A stretch of 64,000 nucleotides of DNA from Saccopteryx bilineata (GCF_036850765.1 NC_089495.1:124349033-124413032); one strand, 5' to 3'. Shown: positions 21,351-33,764, counted from the stretch's first letter. Numbers and translations: made by a program. The notes: generated by a model from the letters alone, not told the origin.

Positions 21351-21704
21351 AGCTGGTTGGTCACTGGACACAGGGTTTCTGTGTCACCGTGATAGCCTCT
21401 GGTTGGGCTACTTGGCTCAGCAGGAGGGTCTGTGGCCCAGTAGTTGTTCCATCAGGTAATGTGAACACCTTTTAATCCACCTGGGTTCTGGCCCCTCCAT
21501 GGCCTGTTTGGGTAGTAGGGAGGGGACCTCAGGAGTTGAAAGCCCAGCAAGCACAGTCCTGCCTGGTTGACTGTCAAGATGCCCCTCAAGGGTGCCATGA
21601 GGTGTTCACTTAACTGTTGGATCACAGAGAAGCTGTTTCAGGCTGCATGATTTGTTGTTGACTTTGTAATGTGGATGGAAGGAATCCCTGATCTCTCTCT
21701 GCCT

Positions 21705-21800
21705 TTGGCAGGCCACTTTAGCACTCAGTTTCTTTGCCTGTGAAATGGATTGAAGGGTTTTGGCAGAATCAATGGGAAGTGTTGCACAGAAGCCCTTTGT
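21705..21800 (+). repeat. MIR fragment
   Basis: 'GCACTCAGTTTCTTTGCCTG TGAAATGGA' is the MIR 3' core in + orientation. Confidence 0.65.
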
Positions 21801-22654
21801 GTTGCGTGCTGGATCCCTTAATAAATGAGCATCTGGTCCCTTCTGAGCCCAGCCCCGAAAGGAGACTGTGGGACTCAGCACTCACTCAGGGGAGGGAGCT
21901 GGAGGATAGTTCGACCCCTGCTCCCCGCTGGCCAGCGTGGGTTCCCCTTGGGAGAGGGGTAACAGCAGGTAGAGTCTGTGCAGAGTAGGCTGGGCCCCAG
22001 TGAGCTCTCTTCCGTTTCCGGGAGTGTGACCTGTGCACTTACCCCCTCTCCGGGGGGCTGTTCCTGGGCCCTTGCCACCCCCAGTGCAGCTCTGACTTAC
22101 ACCATGTGACGGGCCTGGGAAGATGGACCCAGCTGTGGGAAGTCATGCTGACGGGGGACTGAGTGTACAGGGGAATCCAGCTGCACAGGAAGCCAGGCCA
22201 GCAGCCTTTGGAAATCTCCAGGCTTTGCAGGCTGGACTCCCAGTGTGTATTGCTGTGAGGCCCTCTCCTGCCTGCAGCCAGAGCCCTTGACCCCTACCTG
22301 CTGGCTCCAGAGGTCCAGGAGAGGGATGTGGCTGTCTCCCTACGGTGGCTACCCATGCACAGTGGAACTCTGGCTGTAGTTCCTGCCTTCCCTGGCCCTG
22401 TTTTGGCCATGGTGCCGCTGCCCTGGGGCTGCCCATACAGGGAAGGGGCCCCTGCCAGCCCTGTACTTTCTAATACTGGCCTGACTTCAGCCTTTGGGTG
22501 GGGCTGTGTCTGCGCTCAGTAACTGAGGGACCCCAGGGACCCAGCATGCATGTGTTGGGAGGCTGGAAAGTGGAATCCACCCACCCCATCCATGCACCAC
22601 CCATCCAACATTTACGTGTGTGCTCACAGTCTGAGCATGAAAAAAAGCCGTGTT

Positions 22655-22790
22655 TGGGGCTTGGAGCCAGAAGTCGCAGGGTTAACCCACGTGTCTGATG
22701 CGGGCCATGCGATACTGGGCCCACACAGCTCTGCTGCCTGTGAGTCCTCATCTGTAGGGGGCAGCGTGATGTGCAGGTTATGTGGGGCCC
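22655..22790 (+). repeat. MIR fragment
   Basis: 'GGGCTTGGAGCCAGAAGTCG', then 'GAGTCCTCATCTGTAGGGGG' in MIR spacing. Confidence 0.55.
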
Positions 22791-23224
22791 CCGGGTGGCC
22801 TGCTTGAGAAGTGTGTACCTGTGAGAAGGTAGTCTGTGGTCACACAAGTGGATGTGACACAGAACAGTGAATCAAGAGGAGCACAGGGGTCTGGGCAGGA
22901 TGGATGGGGTGTCCCCCGAGTGGGTTTCTTAGGCTAGCCCAGGCAGCCGGCCATTTCCTCCCAAGCCCACGCCCCAGTCCTCCTGCTTAGAAACCAGCAC
23001 CCTACCTACCCACTGAGTTGCCAGGCCCTAAGAAATCTGAGAAGCATCCCGCTACACATGGCTACTTCCAGCAGATTCCTGAACCTGAGTACTCTTGTCC
23101 CCCTGCTCCAACCCCTGGCTTTCTCCCCTCCAGAACCAACTGCCTGTCCTATGCTGTTCCCTGCAGTCTGATCCCTGTAGTGGCCTGCAAGGCCTCCCGT
23201 ACCTTCCCCAGAAATACTGACTGA

Positions 23225-23380
23225 ATTCTAGGGCAGCACAGGAGGTGAAGCTCCATCTAACTGGAGCAACCAGGAAAGACTTCCTGGAGGAAGTGGCATC
23301 TTGTGGACCTTAGAAAGCAGGTGCAGAGATTAGAATAGAGGGCAAAGGGGCATTGTCACACCTCAGCAGACAACCACACA
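23225..23380 (-). repeat. L2-like fragment
   Basis: 'AGGAAAGACTTCCTGGAGGA AGTGGCATC' resembles the reversed L2 phrase 'GGAAGGCCTCTCTGAGGAGGTGACAT'. Ancient and diverged. Confidence 0.45.
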
Positions 23381-24374
23381 TGGCGAAGATATTGCCAGTA
23401 GATGAATTGCTGGTGCCCACGGTCAGGCAAGGAATCAAAGAGTGAAATGCCTTATGCTGGGTCCACAGGGAGGCTGAGGTCCCAGCCTGATCAAAGGCCC
23501 AAGGTCAGAATAATGGCTGTAGGCACAGCTCATTGTGGGTTGGGTCTGTCTGGCCTTAAACTCCCACCCAGCTCGGGTGCCCCAGGAATGGTGAATGGAG
23601 GTGTTTGTAGGGGACCTGTGCAGCACAGACGGACTGATAAAAGGAAGGGAAGGGACAGAGGCGGGCCTCAAAGCCTGCCCAGCCTGAGGCTCTGGGAGGC
23701 AGTCAGGAGAGAACCCCGGGGACAGAAGGCAGGATGAATTAGAAGCCTAGGGAGGGAGAAGTGACCAGGACCGGATTTCCCACTAGTTAGAAGGGGTGCC
23801 CCAGCCTGCCTCCCCAACCCGGCCCGTCTCTAGCTCTTGGGCAAGTATCGTGAATGTGTTTCAAGGGCAGGGTCAGCTCCAATGCCTTGGTCACGGCTGC
23901 CTGCAGCACTGGGTTGAAGTCAAGGGAACATTTCTTGGGGCCTGTGCATCATGTTGGAGCAGCTCGATCCACCCCAGTCTGTTTAATCGGCACCCCCTCT
24001 CCAGCTCATTCACCTTTTTGGTTTGATCCATTTATCACTTGTTTTCACCCCACAGCTGCCACATATCTCACCTTCTCAGTGTGTCAGCTGGCAGGCTTGG
24101 TGATCTCCATGTGCCTCCTGTAGCCCCACAGCCACCCAGGAGGCCAGTGGCTGTCACTGGCCTAGAATCTCACAGCAGGTACCAGTATTCAAGCCAGACC
24201 TCTGACCTCAGGGCCTTTGCAGAAAACCAGGCAGGACACAGGCAAAGAAGCAAAGTGCGAGAACCAGCCCGCCTCAGCATGGGCAGGGCGGCCAGCACAG
24301 ACTGGCATAGCTGGGCCACCAATGGAACACCAATTGTCCTGTTTGGGTTCTCATTTGGGGAGACATACACAGTG

Positions 24375-24500
24375 GGCAGGACTGTAGGCTCTGACCTACC
24401 TGTTTCCACTTGCAAACTGGGTGACCTTGGGTACCTTCTGGGACCTTTCAGCTTCCTCCTCCAAGAAAAGGGCAGTTAACAATCCCTACCTGTCAAGGCA
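24375..24500 (+). repeat. MIR SINE
   Basis: 'GACTGTAGGCTCTGACCTAC', 'CTTGCAAACTGGGTGACCTTGGG', 'CAGCTTCCTCCTCC' follow MIR order. Confidence 0.75.
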
Positions 24501-24568
24501 GGTAGCAGCAGCACATGAGAGATTTGGAAAAGCTATGCCTCTTGTTGACCTATGGAAGTAGGTGGCTG

Positions 24569-24754
24569 TGCCCGACCTGTGGTGGCACAGTGGATAAAGC
24601 GTCGACCTGGAATCCTGAGGTCGCCAGTTCGAAACCCCAGGCTTGCCTGGTCAAGGCACATATGGGAGTTGATGTTTCCTGCTCCTCCCCCATTCTATCT
24701 CTTTCCTCTCTCTCTCTCTAATAAAAATGAATAAATAAAATCTAAAAGAGAAGT
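24569..24754 (+). mobile_element. tRNA-derived SINE, subfamily A
   Basis: Head GCCCGACCTGTGGTGGCACA, B-box AGTTCGAAACCCC, 'GGTCAAGGCACATATGGG', CT body, 'AATGAATAAATAAAA' tail. Duplication GAAGTAGGTGGCTG at 24555-24568 and 24755-24768. Confidence 0.93.
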
Positions 24755-24784
24755 GAAGTAGGTGGCTGCTGCTGCATCCTCATG

Positions 24785-24860
24785 TTAAAGATACAGCCCA
24801 GAGAGGTTAAGCATTGATCCTGGGACACACAGCAATAGCCCAGGCTATAGGTAGCTGTGC
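24785..24860 (-). repeat. MIR fragment
   Basis: 'AGCCCAGAGAGGTTAAGC' and 'GGGACACACAGCAATAG' are reversed MIR. Confidence 0.65.
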
Positions 24861-25007
24861 TGGAAGGGAGAATGCTGGGGGCTTCCAAGGATAGGGCCGA
24901 GCCTAGAGTCGGAGGGCCCTGAGGTCAGCAGAGAAGGGAGGGAGTGCTTCTCACCTGGGAAGTACTTGCTTTGGGCTGTCACCTGGTGGGCTCAAGGGGG
25001 CTGGAGC

Positions 25008-25145
25008 CAGACCTGGGTTTAAATTCTATCCTACCTATGACTTTGTCTCGCTGTGTGTAAATGGGGACAGATGTGAGGTTTTAATGGAATGATGTAAGAG
25101 ATGGATGCGGCACAGTCCTGGTCCGTGTGTGACAAGTAGTACTGC
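25008..25145 (+). repeat. MIR SINE
   Basis: 'GGAGCCAGACCTGGGTTTAAATTC' followed by 'TGTGTGTAAATGGGGACAGAT' in MIR spacing. Confidence 0.75.
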
Positions 25146-26664
25146 TACTGAAGATGACATCAATTTCTTGGAGGAGGTGGCCAGGCAGGGGATGGTGGCA
25201 TCACCTGTGTCCTTCAGCTTGCGTGTGGCTGTGCATGCCAGCTGGGCAGGGCGAGCCAGCGCTCATGCAGGAGGGGAGGCGCTGCCATGCAATGCCATCA
25301 GCATTCACAGGCCTCCTGTGTGGGGTGCCAGCTGGCTGTGATGAAGAAGTGACCAGACACCCGGCTGCGATTGGTGGGGGGGCTGGGCGCTGATCACCTC
25401 ATGGGGGTGGTGACCCAGAATTAGAGGGGACATCTGGATGTGGATAGGGTGCTCTGGGTGTCAGGCACCCAGGTGACTTCTGTTCTCATGGAGAGGCCGG
25501 TAAGGGGAGAAGGCCATAAGCTGTGTCTTAGTTTCCTGTGACCCAAAAGAGGTGGCCACTCAGGGTGTGGGGGGCACGTTTAGGGGCAGTGTCCTTGCTG
25601 GAAGAGGGGGTTATGAGAATGCTTGGTGTGAAGGAGGTGGGAATAAAGGACTGAAGTGTGCTGGGGACAGGAGCTGGCGAGGGAGGGAGGTGTGGGCAGG
25701 GTCTGGTTTACGAGTTGGCAGCCTACGCAGCTGGGGAAGCGACTGTTGAGCTGCGGGGACTCGGGTCCAGAGAAGGAGGGCCTGTTCAGGGCTCTGGAGC
25801 CCTCTCTGTGCTTCTGAGTTGGGGTTTGCCTTGGAGCTGTAGGCTGTCCTGGTTTAGCACCGGCCGCTGGTGGAGTGAAGGCCACTTTCCTGAGAGCAGG
25901 GCTTTGCCCAATGACATACATGCACCATGCAAGCCCTGGCAGCAGCTCTGGTAGGAGTGGCCTCTGGGCGTACTGCCAGACACAGCCCAGCTTTCTCACC
26001 TGGAGGGTAAGTGTGTAGTCCCAGGCAGCCTCGTTTTGTGGCCGGGGAAGGGGCACGTTGATGTTTTGGAGACAGGAACTGGCCTGGGTAAGAGGCTGCC
26101 CTCCCATTCCCGTGTGCACCCAGCTCTACTTCCTGCCTCAGTGGTGCCCACTGGCCCTCCAGCCTTGGTCTCACGGGGCGCTCCGTCCCCATCATCCTCT
26201 CCCAGCCAGCCAGTCAGTAGGGGGCAGTGGAGGTCTCGAGTCCTTGGAGAGGACTTGGTGGAGCAAACGTTTTACAATTCTGACCCTAGTGTCTCCTGTC
26301 ACACCCCCAGTGACTTCCTTCCCTGCTAACATTTTTCCTGGAGTTGTCATGCTGGGCTGGGTGGGGGGCCAGGCCAGAAGTGGAGGGCCCCCACCAGGCT
26401 GTGGATGAAACAGGACTGTGTTGACACAAACTTGGGTTGACCCCCATTCTCCCTGCAGCCCAAAGGGAAGAGGCCTCGTGGCAGCCCCTTGGTAGGTCCT
26501 GGACCCAGCTCTGCACATAGAGGAAAAGGGACCTGGCCCTCTGGATCCCCCAGGGCGGACCCAGCCCAGTGTCCGGCTGACGGCTCCTTGGAGCATTCCG
26601 TCTGCTTGGCCGGGTGATGCCAGCAGCTAACGTTAGGACGGCCAAGACGCTAAGAAGCATGTGT

Positions 26665-26850
26665 CCTCCTGATTAAAAAATTAACTTTATTTTTGTGATT
26701 TTAAAAAATCACACCTACTCGTGATTTTTTTTTCAAACCAGAAAACTATAAAGAAAGGGATCAATTATAATTGCATTCTACAGAAATATTCACTGTGAAC
26801 GTTTCAGTGTTTCCTTCCGGTCTGTTTTTTCTACACTTGCACTTAATACA
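26665..26850 (+). repeat. Old L1 3' fragment
   Basis: AT-rich block with 'TTTTTCAAACCAGAAAACTATAAAG' character, then 'CACTGTGAACGTTTCAGTG' and 'TTCCTTCCGGTCTG', resembling the L1M segment that precedes 'ACTGTTAACAGTTTGG..TATCCTTCCAG'. Confidence 0.5.
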
Positions 26851-27344
26851 AATCATTAAAAACCAAACTGAACCAATCCAACTTCTCCCTGATATGCACA
26901 ACAGTGCTCTGTCACTGAGATTTTAGTTTCCCCTCTCTCTTTGTCTGAGTCTTGCCTTACAGAAGGGCTGGGCCACATTTATGGAAGGTTAACCCTTTCT
27001 TGGCTGATGGGACTTGGAGAGAGACTGGGCAGTTTTCAGCAGAGTGAACCTGGGCTTGGGCTGGGAGGTGGCTGTGGGCCTGCGGGGGTGCTTTCTCTTT
27101 TTATCTTGTGATGTTATCTGTAGGGTGCAGTGAGTGGTAAAGGATACTTTTATTGTGTTTTGTCTTGGTCTTTGTTGTCTTCCTCCACCTATTCATCCAC
27201 CAAGTCGGGGGCTGAGACTGTGGTTAGAGAGAGGATGACACCCTACTCCCTGACCCAGGGTTCCAATTAGAATATGAGATTCTGGGAGATTAGACCACTG
27301 GACTGCCCTGCCTCAGAGGGGAGTACAGGAAGGCTAGTGGGAAA

Positions 27345-27470
27345 GGGGCTGGCTTTGGAGGAAGCCAGCTCCTACCCCTTCTTGCTATGTGGCCTGGGGC
27401 AAGTTGCTTAACCTCTCTATGTCCATTTCCTAGTGTGTTAAAGGGAGAGTGCTAATGGGCAGGCTCGAGG
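27345..27470 (+). repeat. MIR SINE
   Basis: 'GCTTTGGAGGAAGCCAGCTC', 'TTGCTATGTGGCCTGGGGCA', 'AACCTCTCTATGTCC' in MIR order. Confidence 0.8.
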
Positions 27471-28567
27471 ACCTAGGAGGAGCTCAGGGGACAGTGCCTG
27501 CATTTAGTAAGCTTTTTCTCGATGTTAGCTTTTGTTGTAGTTGGTGTTCTGAGAATATTCTTAGATCTTGGGACACTGATGGTCACAGATGGAATGCTTT
27601 TTCTGGAAGCACTCAAGTGGGGACTACAGATGAGGGAACAGTTACAGACTAGTGAGCTGCTGCTGCCCAGAGCAGTCACAGTTCTCAAAAGGGAGATGGG
27701 CATCCCTGGGGTCCCCTCTCCCAGAAGCCCACTCTCATGCACTGGTCACCTGGAAGCTTTGCCCTCCAGGCCCTGGTCATTGCCTGAGACTCAGCCTGGT
27801 GGCCCCTGCCCTGTCTGTAGCATGAGGCAGCCCCTCACAGAACAAGGAGTAGAGTGGCACCTGGACCGGATTAGGGCGGCTGGGAGACGGGGGCTGCAGG
27901 AGGCAGGCCACTGCATGTCTGCCATGGTGACCCTTCTAGATAGAGGGAGCAGGGACAGGAATGAGGTCCCCCGGACTGGCGGCACGCTGGTGTTCAAGTA
28001 GAGAAGGGGCCAGCCAACACAGGGCCAGTCCTTCCCGACCAGGTGCGCTGAGTGGCCGCTGCAAGTCTGTGCGACAGGACCGTCCTGTCCGCCCTCCGGG
28101 CCGGGGCCGGTCCCTCCACACCTGAAACAGCTGCTGCATCCCCGGGCACTGACTTGCTGGCTTCGTAGGGGCACAGAGAGGGTTGGCCGCAGCTGGACCC
28201 TGACTTCTGACATCAGAGCAGAACCCAGCCTTGCCAGGACAGGCTGTAGATAACGAAGATGGGATCATTCTGCAGAGGAAGAGGGGGCAAGGCTGGGCTG
28301 TATCTCTGTACCCCCTTCGCTGCAGATTTGGCCCAGAGTGCACCCCTCTCTTCCTTAGCTCCCACCCCCTTCCTGGGGCCCTTCATGTTCCATGTTGGTT
28401 TCCTTTCCTGTCCCCTCCCTCCCTTAGCACAGCATGGTCTGGTACTAATTAAGGTTTTCCGCCCTCTGCTTAATGCACGGCCCAGAGGGGAGCTTGTGTG
28501 GGGCCTCCCCTACCAGGAGTGGGGGCTTCCCCGGCACAGAGCCCTTGTCTTCCTGCCCCCCCAACCA

Positions 28568-28570
<3 letters not shown>

Positions 28571-28619
<49 letters not shown>
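28571..28619 (+). repeat. (GT)n microsatellite, about 24 units
   Basis: An uninterrupted GT run. It is a likely polymorphic marker and could adopt Z-DNA. Confidence 0.98.
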
Positions 28620-28620
<1 letters not shown>

Positions 28621-29384
28621 TTTGGTGCAGGAAAAGTAGCTGTAGTGGTCTGTGTAAGTTGCTCACTTCTCCACTTGTCGGAGGTCCCTGGGCTCGGTGT
28701 CTATGGGCCAAGCTCTCAGCACTTGCTGGGAGAGGCAGGGCCCCTTCCACCCCACCAGGCAGCTGCTCTTGGCCTGCTTCATATTGAACAGGGTGTGGTG
28801 GCAGGACTGACTCAGGCTCTGGGATCCTGGCCCTGCTCCAGCCACCCACCTGGGCTATGTTCACTTTGTCCTCCCAGCTGCTGGAGGGAGAGGGCAGAAG
28901 AGGAAAAGGGTTACCAACGGTTAAGGGAGCCATGGTGGGGTCCTGTCAGCCTGCGAGGGTCCCTCCATGGGCTGAGGACAGCCCCATAACATCTCGGGGC
29001 ACCCCCGTGGCACCTGAAACGTGACCCCCTCTTTTTATCCACCCTCAAGTCTGAGGTTTCTCTGGATTCACCCCCTCTTCCCACGAGGCCTGAGGTTGGT
29101 ATTTGCTCTTGCAATGAAGCAGAGGAGAGTGAAAAGTGTAGGTTGTGTGAAGCCCGGAAGAGCTGGCTCCCCCTTCTTGCATGTGGACCTAGGCTGGTGG
29201 CCTGGGGCCTCTGCTAATTCACACGGGTGGTTGGTTCCTGGAGACTAAGGCCAGGCTCCAGCTGTGGCCACTGCCACTAGAGGTGCGACAGGAAAGACAG
29301 CAGCTCTCTCTGTTGGCTGGGACCTCAGGCTGCCAGGGCCGATGGGGCCCCTTGATGGTGACAGCACTCATGGTGACCAGGGTT

Positions 29385-29612
29385 TCCTGTGGACCTCACA
29401 CGGTCTTAGGGCTCTTCACCTGGAGTAAGTACTTTCTTTAATCGTCTCAACAACCCCTTGACTCCAATTCTGTTATTATTCCCATTTCCCAGATGAGGGA
29501 CCTGAGGCACCTGAGGTTAGTAACCTGCCCAGGGCCAAACAGCTAGTGGATGTGGCACAGGGAGGGTCTGAATTCAGGAAGCCTGACTCCAGAGCCTGGT
29601 TCCTAACCCTTT
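29385..29612 (-). repeat. MIR SINE
   Basis: 'AACAACCCCTTGACTCC', 'CCCATTTCCCAGATGAGG', 'GAGGTTAGTAACCTGCCC', 'AACAGCTAGTGGATG' and 'CTGACTCCAGAGCC' are a well-preserved reversed MIR. Confidence 0.9.
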
Positions 29613-29639
29613 TCGGACCTCAGACATAGCTCTCATCTC

Positions 29640-29730
29640 AGGCCCAGAGAGAGGCAGTAACTTGGCCAGGGTCACACAGCTAGTCATTGGCAGAGCTGGA
29701 GTCATGGCTCCCAGAGCCGGATTCTGTGGC
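29640..29730 (-). repeat. MIR fragment
   Basis: 'GGCAGTAACTTGGCCAGGGTCACACAGCTAG' in reversed MIR orientation, directly after the previous MIR. Confidence 0.75.
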
Positions 29731-31204
29731 ATTTCAGGGAGTGGGTGTCTTGGTGTGGCATGGCGACCAAACAGCCTCCAGCCGGTGGCCAGGAGTGGAG
29801 CTACCTGCCCTGCACTGGCCTGGAGGCAGAATCAGACTTGAGGTGGGGCGGAGGTGCCAGTGGTCACTGGTCAGCGCAGCCCCTTTCACACATGTCATTC
29901 CAGAAGGACATTAACACAAGATGGGACAGCTGGTGGAGACGTACACCTTCCAGGCTCATGAGCAGCATTACTGTTAATCAGAACCTCTGCAGTTTTGTGG
30001 GTGCCTTTGTGACGTAGCCCTTCTCCCCACCCTTGACCGTCTTGCACGTGGTTAGCATGCATCTGAGGATGTGGTCAGTGTGTTGCCTGCGCTGCAGGTG
30101 TGCTATGAGTGTGACTGAACAGCACGCGTGTCAGAACAGCGGCATAGGTACAGAACACATTTGCTCTGAGCCCTGCCTCGGTGCGTCAGCGAGGCAGGAC
30201 TTCACAGGGGTCTCCGTTCTGCTAAGTCCACACACTTTTCACTCGCATGGGGATAGAGCTGGGCAACGTGGCTGCAAAGAAGCAGTTTACCAGCCGTCTT
30301 TGCTCACACAACCTGACTCTGCGTGTCTGTGCCTTCGTCCCTGCTCTCCATGCTCGCCGCTTGCTCCTCAATCTGATGGGCTGCGTGAGGTTAATCTGGC
30401 CATCCCACACTGCAAGGGTGCCTGCAGGAACTGATGGGCAGGCAAAGGTTAATGGTGGATCCAGTTCATGACTCCTTCTCCAGCTTTCCCACGGAAAGGA
30501 CAGGAACAGGAACAAGAAGCCTGCTCTTCCGAGGCAGGGGTGGGTGGGGGTGCAGCCAGCACCTCTACAGAGGCCCCTCTGAGCTGTCTGCTGACTTCTG
30601 CAGGCCAGCTGTTCAGAGCAGCCCAGAGGCGAAGGGAGGGCGTTCAGTAAGCTGGGGATGGAACGAATGTGGGATTCATTACTGGAGTTTGGCAATGCAG
30701 AGAGCTGCACTTTCTCCCCTGAGATAGGATGGGGGCAGGGTCCTCCTGGAGGCCCTGGGCGAGGGCCAGGGGGTGGGGGTGTCAGGTGGAGCCCGTCCCC
30801 TCCCCCGCCACTGAGCTGGGGCCCTGCTTCCTCTGCCGCAGCCCTTCCCCTTTCTTCTCCCTCTCATGGCCCTTGGCCCCTGCCACCTACGGCCTCCTGT
30901 TTTGCTGCACTGGCTTTTCTAGATGGAAGCTGGGGTGGGTATGGGCCAAGCCTACTTCCTGGCATCCAGCCCCCATCCTGGGAGTGACTGACAGCTGCTA
31001 CCACCCCTGCAGGGTGGCTGACTGTCCTGGTTTGGGGAGGACAGCAGGGAGAAGGCCAGGGTGCCACTACTTAGGACAGAACATAAAGAACATCTCCAAA
31101 TGTTTCTTCAGCAGGGGCGGCTGCTGGGTTCTGGGAGCTTTGTCTGGGACTCGCCAACAGTTTACTGTGGATCAGGGAGCAGTGCTCCCTCTTGGATTCC
31201 TGGG

Positions 31205-31310
31205 ATCCCCTTGTCCCACTCTCTCTTAAGAGGAAGAGAGAGGCCCAGTGAGGAAGAGCCATCCCCAAGGCTACACAGCCCAGACAGTTACTGCGATACT
31301 GTGATTTGGG
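31205..31310 (-). repeat. MIR fragment
   Basis: 'GAGAGGCCCAGTGAGGAAG' and 'AAGGCTACACAGCCCAGAC' are reversed MIR. Confidence 0.55.
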
Positions 31311-32086
31311 GCAGTTTATCCTCTTTGGCTTCAGTTGCTCAGGGCCCGTTGGGCCATAATGAGAAGAAAAGCAAGACTCCTGGGAGAGAAGTGAGACCTG
31401 TGTGTGGCCTGAGTCTGGGAGCCGTGGCCTGGTTTCCAGGATCCAGGAACACAGCACTGATCCCTTCACCCTATGACCTTTGTGACTCCTTTGTGGGAAA
31501 GCAGGGCTCCCCTGGACATGTGGCTGCTTCTCTTTTGGAGGAAGGGGGTCCCTCAATGAGGTGGTAGGAGCTCAGCATCCAGGGATCAGGTGAGGGGCTG
31601 TTGGCCTCCTGTGGGTCTGGTGAGGGAGGAGGCCACAGACGCTGGCTATCCCCTCAGTGACCATGGCCTGCCCAGTCATCCTTCTACAGCAGCCAAGGGC
31701 TCTGCCCCGGAAGCTCCGGTGAACTCCAGTATTGTCCTGGAGGGATCACTGGTCAGTGAGTCATGGATGGAGCTTCTCAGGAGGATGACCTTCTGCTCCC
31801 CCACCCCCTTCAGATACATTGTCCCATTTTAATGATGAATATAACTGGGTCCCTTAGCTAAGTGCTGGAGCTGGGAACTCAAGCAGGCAGCCTCCTGGGT
31901 TTGTGATCCTATCATTCACCTCCCTTCAGGGCCTGGCTTGGTGAGGTCAGCAGAGTGATGATTCCCAATGATGGGCACACGCTAAGCCCCAGGACGTGTG
32001 TGCTGGTTCTGAGTCCCTAAGTCCAGGGGCAAAGGGGAACCAAGGTTGCAGATAGAAGTGGCCGATCAGCTGGCTTTAACATGGGA

Positions 32087-32124
32087 ATTGTCCTGGATAA
32101 TCTGGAAAGCTTATCCAGGACAAT
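32087..32124. other. Perfect 14 bp hairpin inside the MaLR LTR
   Basis: ATTGTCCTGGATAA (32087-32100), 10-base loop, TTATCCAGGACAAT (32111-32124). The related LTR sequences I remember read straight through here without the inverted copy. Confidence 0.9.
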
Positions 32125-32350
32125 CCGGACAGGCCCAGTGTAATCACCAGGGTTCTTGCAACCAGACGGGAAGAGTCCTGTCCGTAATACTATGTGAGAA
32201 TGACGGCCTCTCGAAGCTGCAGAAGGCCTGTCCCTCTAGAGCCTCCAGACAGAGCCAGCCTGCTGACACCTTGGTTTTGGCTTGGTGAACCCATATTGGA
32301 CTTCTGCCTTCTATAACTATAAGGTGACAAGTCACTGTTGTTTTATTTTA

Positions 32351-32733
32351 TTATTATTTTTTTTTCTGAAGCTGGAAACGGGGAGAGACAGTCAGACAGA
32401 CTCCCGCATGCGCCCGACCGGGATCCACCCGGCACGCCCACCAGGGGCGACGCTCTGCCCACCAGGGGGCGACGCTCTGCCCATCCTGGGCTTCGCCATG
32501 TTGCGACCAGAGCCACTCTAGCGCCTGAGGCAGAGGCCACAGAGCCATCTCCAGCGCCCGGGCCATCTTTGCTCCAATGGAGCCTTGGCTGCGGGAGGGG
32601 AAGAGAGAGACAGAGAGGAAAGCGCGGCGGAGGGGTGGAGAAGCAAATGGGCGCTTCTCCTGTGTGCCCTGGCTGGGAATCGAACCCGGGTCCTCCGCAC
32701 GCTAGGCCGACGCTCTACCGCTGAGCCAACCGG
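32351..32733 (-). mobile_element. tRNA-derived SINE, subfamily C
   Basis: The reverse complement runs from CCGGTTGGCTCAGCGGTAGA through the B-box GGTTCGATTCCC, 'GCACACAGGAGAAGCG', the CT-rich segment and 'GGCCCGGGCGCTGGAGATGG' to 'GTTTCCAGCTTCAGAAA'. Duplication CTGTTGTTTTATTTT at 32335-32350 and 32734-32750. Confidence 0.95.
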
Positions 32734-33044
32734 CTGTTGTTTTATTTTTAAGTTACCAGATTTGTGGTAATTTGTTACAGCGGCGAAAGGAAGTTAGCAT
32801 GGTCAGGAAGTGGGGCTGCTCTTCTGGAAGAGTTCAGGAGGGATTCCTTGTGTCTCTGGATTACCTGAGCCCTGGAAGATTCAGGGCTCCCCTAGACTCT
32901 CCCAGCCCCCAGAGTGTACAAGGAGGCTTCCCCGGACAGGGTTGGAAAGAAACCAGGGGAAACAGTCTCCGCTTCTCGCAAATGAAGGCAAGGGTGAGGG
33001 TGGGCTCTCCTGCCTCCTTTTTGTGTTTTTTTTCTTCCTTTCAG

Positions 33045-33175
33045 AATTAGAATCCTATAGCTGAAACAAATTTTGGGGATCATCTATTTGATATGCAAAT
33101 AAGGAAACAGGAGCCCTGGGAAGTTGAGTGACTGGCAGAGGGGCACACAGGAAGGTCAGGCCAGATTTCTAGCTC
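33045..33175 (-). repeat. MIR-like fragment
   Basis: 'TTTTGGGGATCATCTATTTG', 'GCAAATAAGGAAACAGGAGCCC', 'GTTGAGTGACTGGCAG'. Reversed MIR or a related old SINE. Confidence 0.5.
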
Positions 33176-33764
33176 CTCCTTCCCAAAGTGCTTTCCTCCT
33201 GGTGGTGGGGAAGGGTACCAGGAGTGGACTGTCGGGGAGCAAACCGGTTGGGGGTGTGTGGAGGAGCTGCTGCTGCAGCAGGTGCTGGACTTTGGGTCCC
33301 TTCCTTACAGCCTTGCAGCTCGGGGAGCCCCAAGACCCAGAGGATGCCCCAGCTAGAGCAGAGTTGGGAGAGTGTTAGGCATCCTGCATGGGCATGGGGC
33401 CTCCTGCAGGTGTCTCCAGGCTGCCCAGGGCTCCTGGAGACCTTGCTGATGGGGTTGCAATGTCTGCCTTCCCCCATCACCACCTGGGCCAGCTATGAAA
33501 CAGTCATTTTTAGAGCTGCATGGGGCCCAGGTGAGCAAATTTCTGCTCCCTACCTGCTCTGATCATTCTATCCTGGGGTTTGGACGTCAAACCTGTAGCC
33601 TCAGGTGGCTCTGCCCAGAGTGTTGCTTCCCCCTGGGCAGGGCCTCTTAGGACTCCTTAAGAATGACCTCAGTGGACTGTGCACTGTCTTCAGGTGCCCA
33701 GATGCTTGCTAAGTGCTACCAAACCACGTGGGTTCCACCTATCACCTCTTTGAACTCTGTGTCT

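Larger units (their letters stand above)
18746..24374. other. Intron, gaps between MIR/L2 copies
   Basis: Outside the listed MIR and L2 fragments and the 11 bp hairpin, 18746-21125, 21351-22654 and 23381-24374 hold no feature I recognise. 20930-21110 is mildly CpG-enriched (GGCGGCC, GCCGGAGG, GCCGGCCGC), followed by an AT-rich CATTAATATTTCATTAATC stretch; it has no clear donor and I do not call it a promoter. Confidence 0.4.
25146..32019. other. Intron, gaps between repeats
   Basis: 25146-26664, 26851-27344, 27471-28570, 28620-29384, 29731-31204 and 31311-32019 hold nothing I recognise. 28020-28120 has a small CpG cluster without a splice donor I trust. Confidence 0.4.
32020..32802 (+). repeat. 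MLT1-type MaLR LTR, split by a SINE
   Basis: Reads in + LTR order: 'GCCCAGTGTAATCACCAGGG', 'CTAGAGCCTCCAGACAG', 'GCTGACACCTTGGTTTTGG', 'TTGGACTTCTGCCTTC', then after the SINE 'GTTACCAGATTTGTGGTAAT TTGTTACAG' and the terminal 'GAAGTTAGCATGG'. SINE subfamily C is inserted at 32351-32733. It holds the 14 bp perfect hairpin at 32087-32124. Confidence 0.8.
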
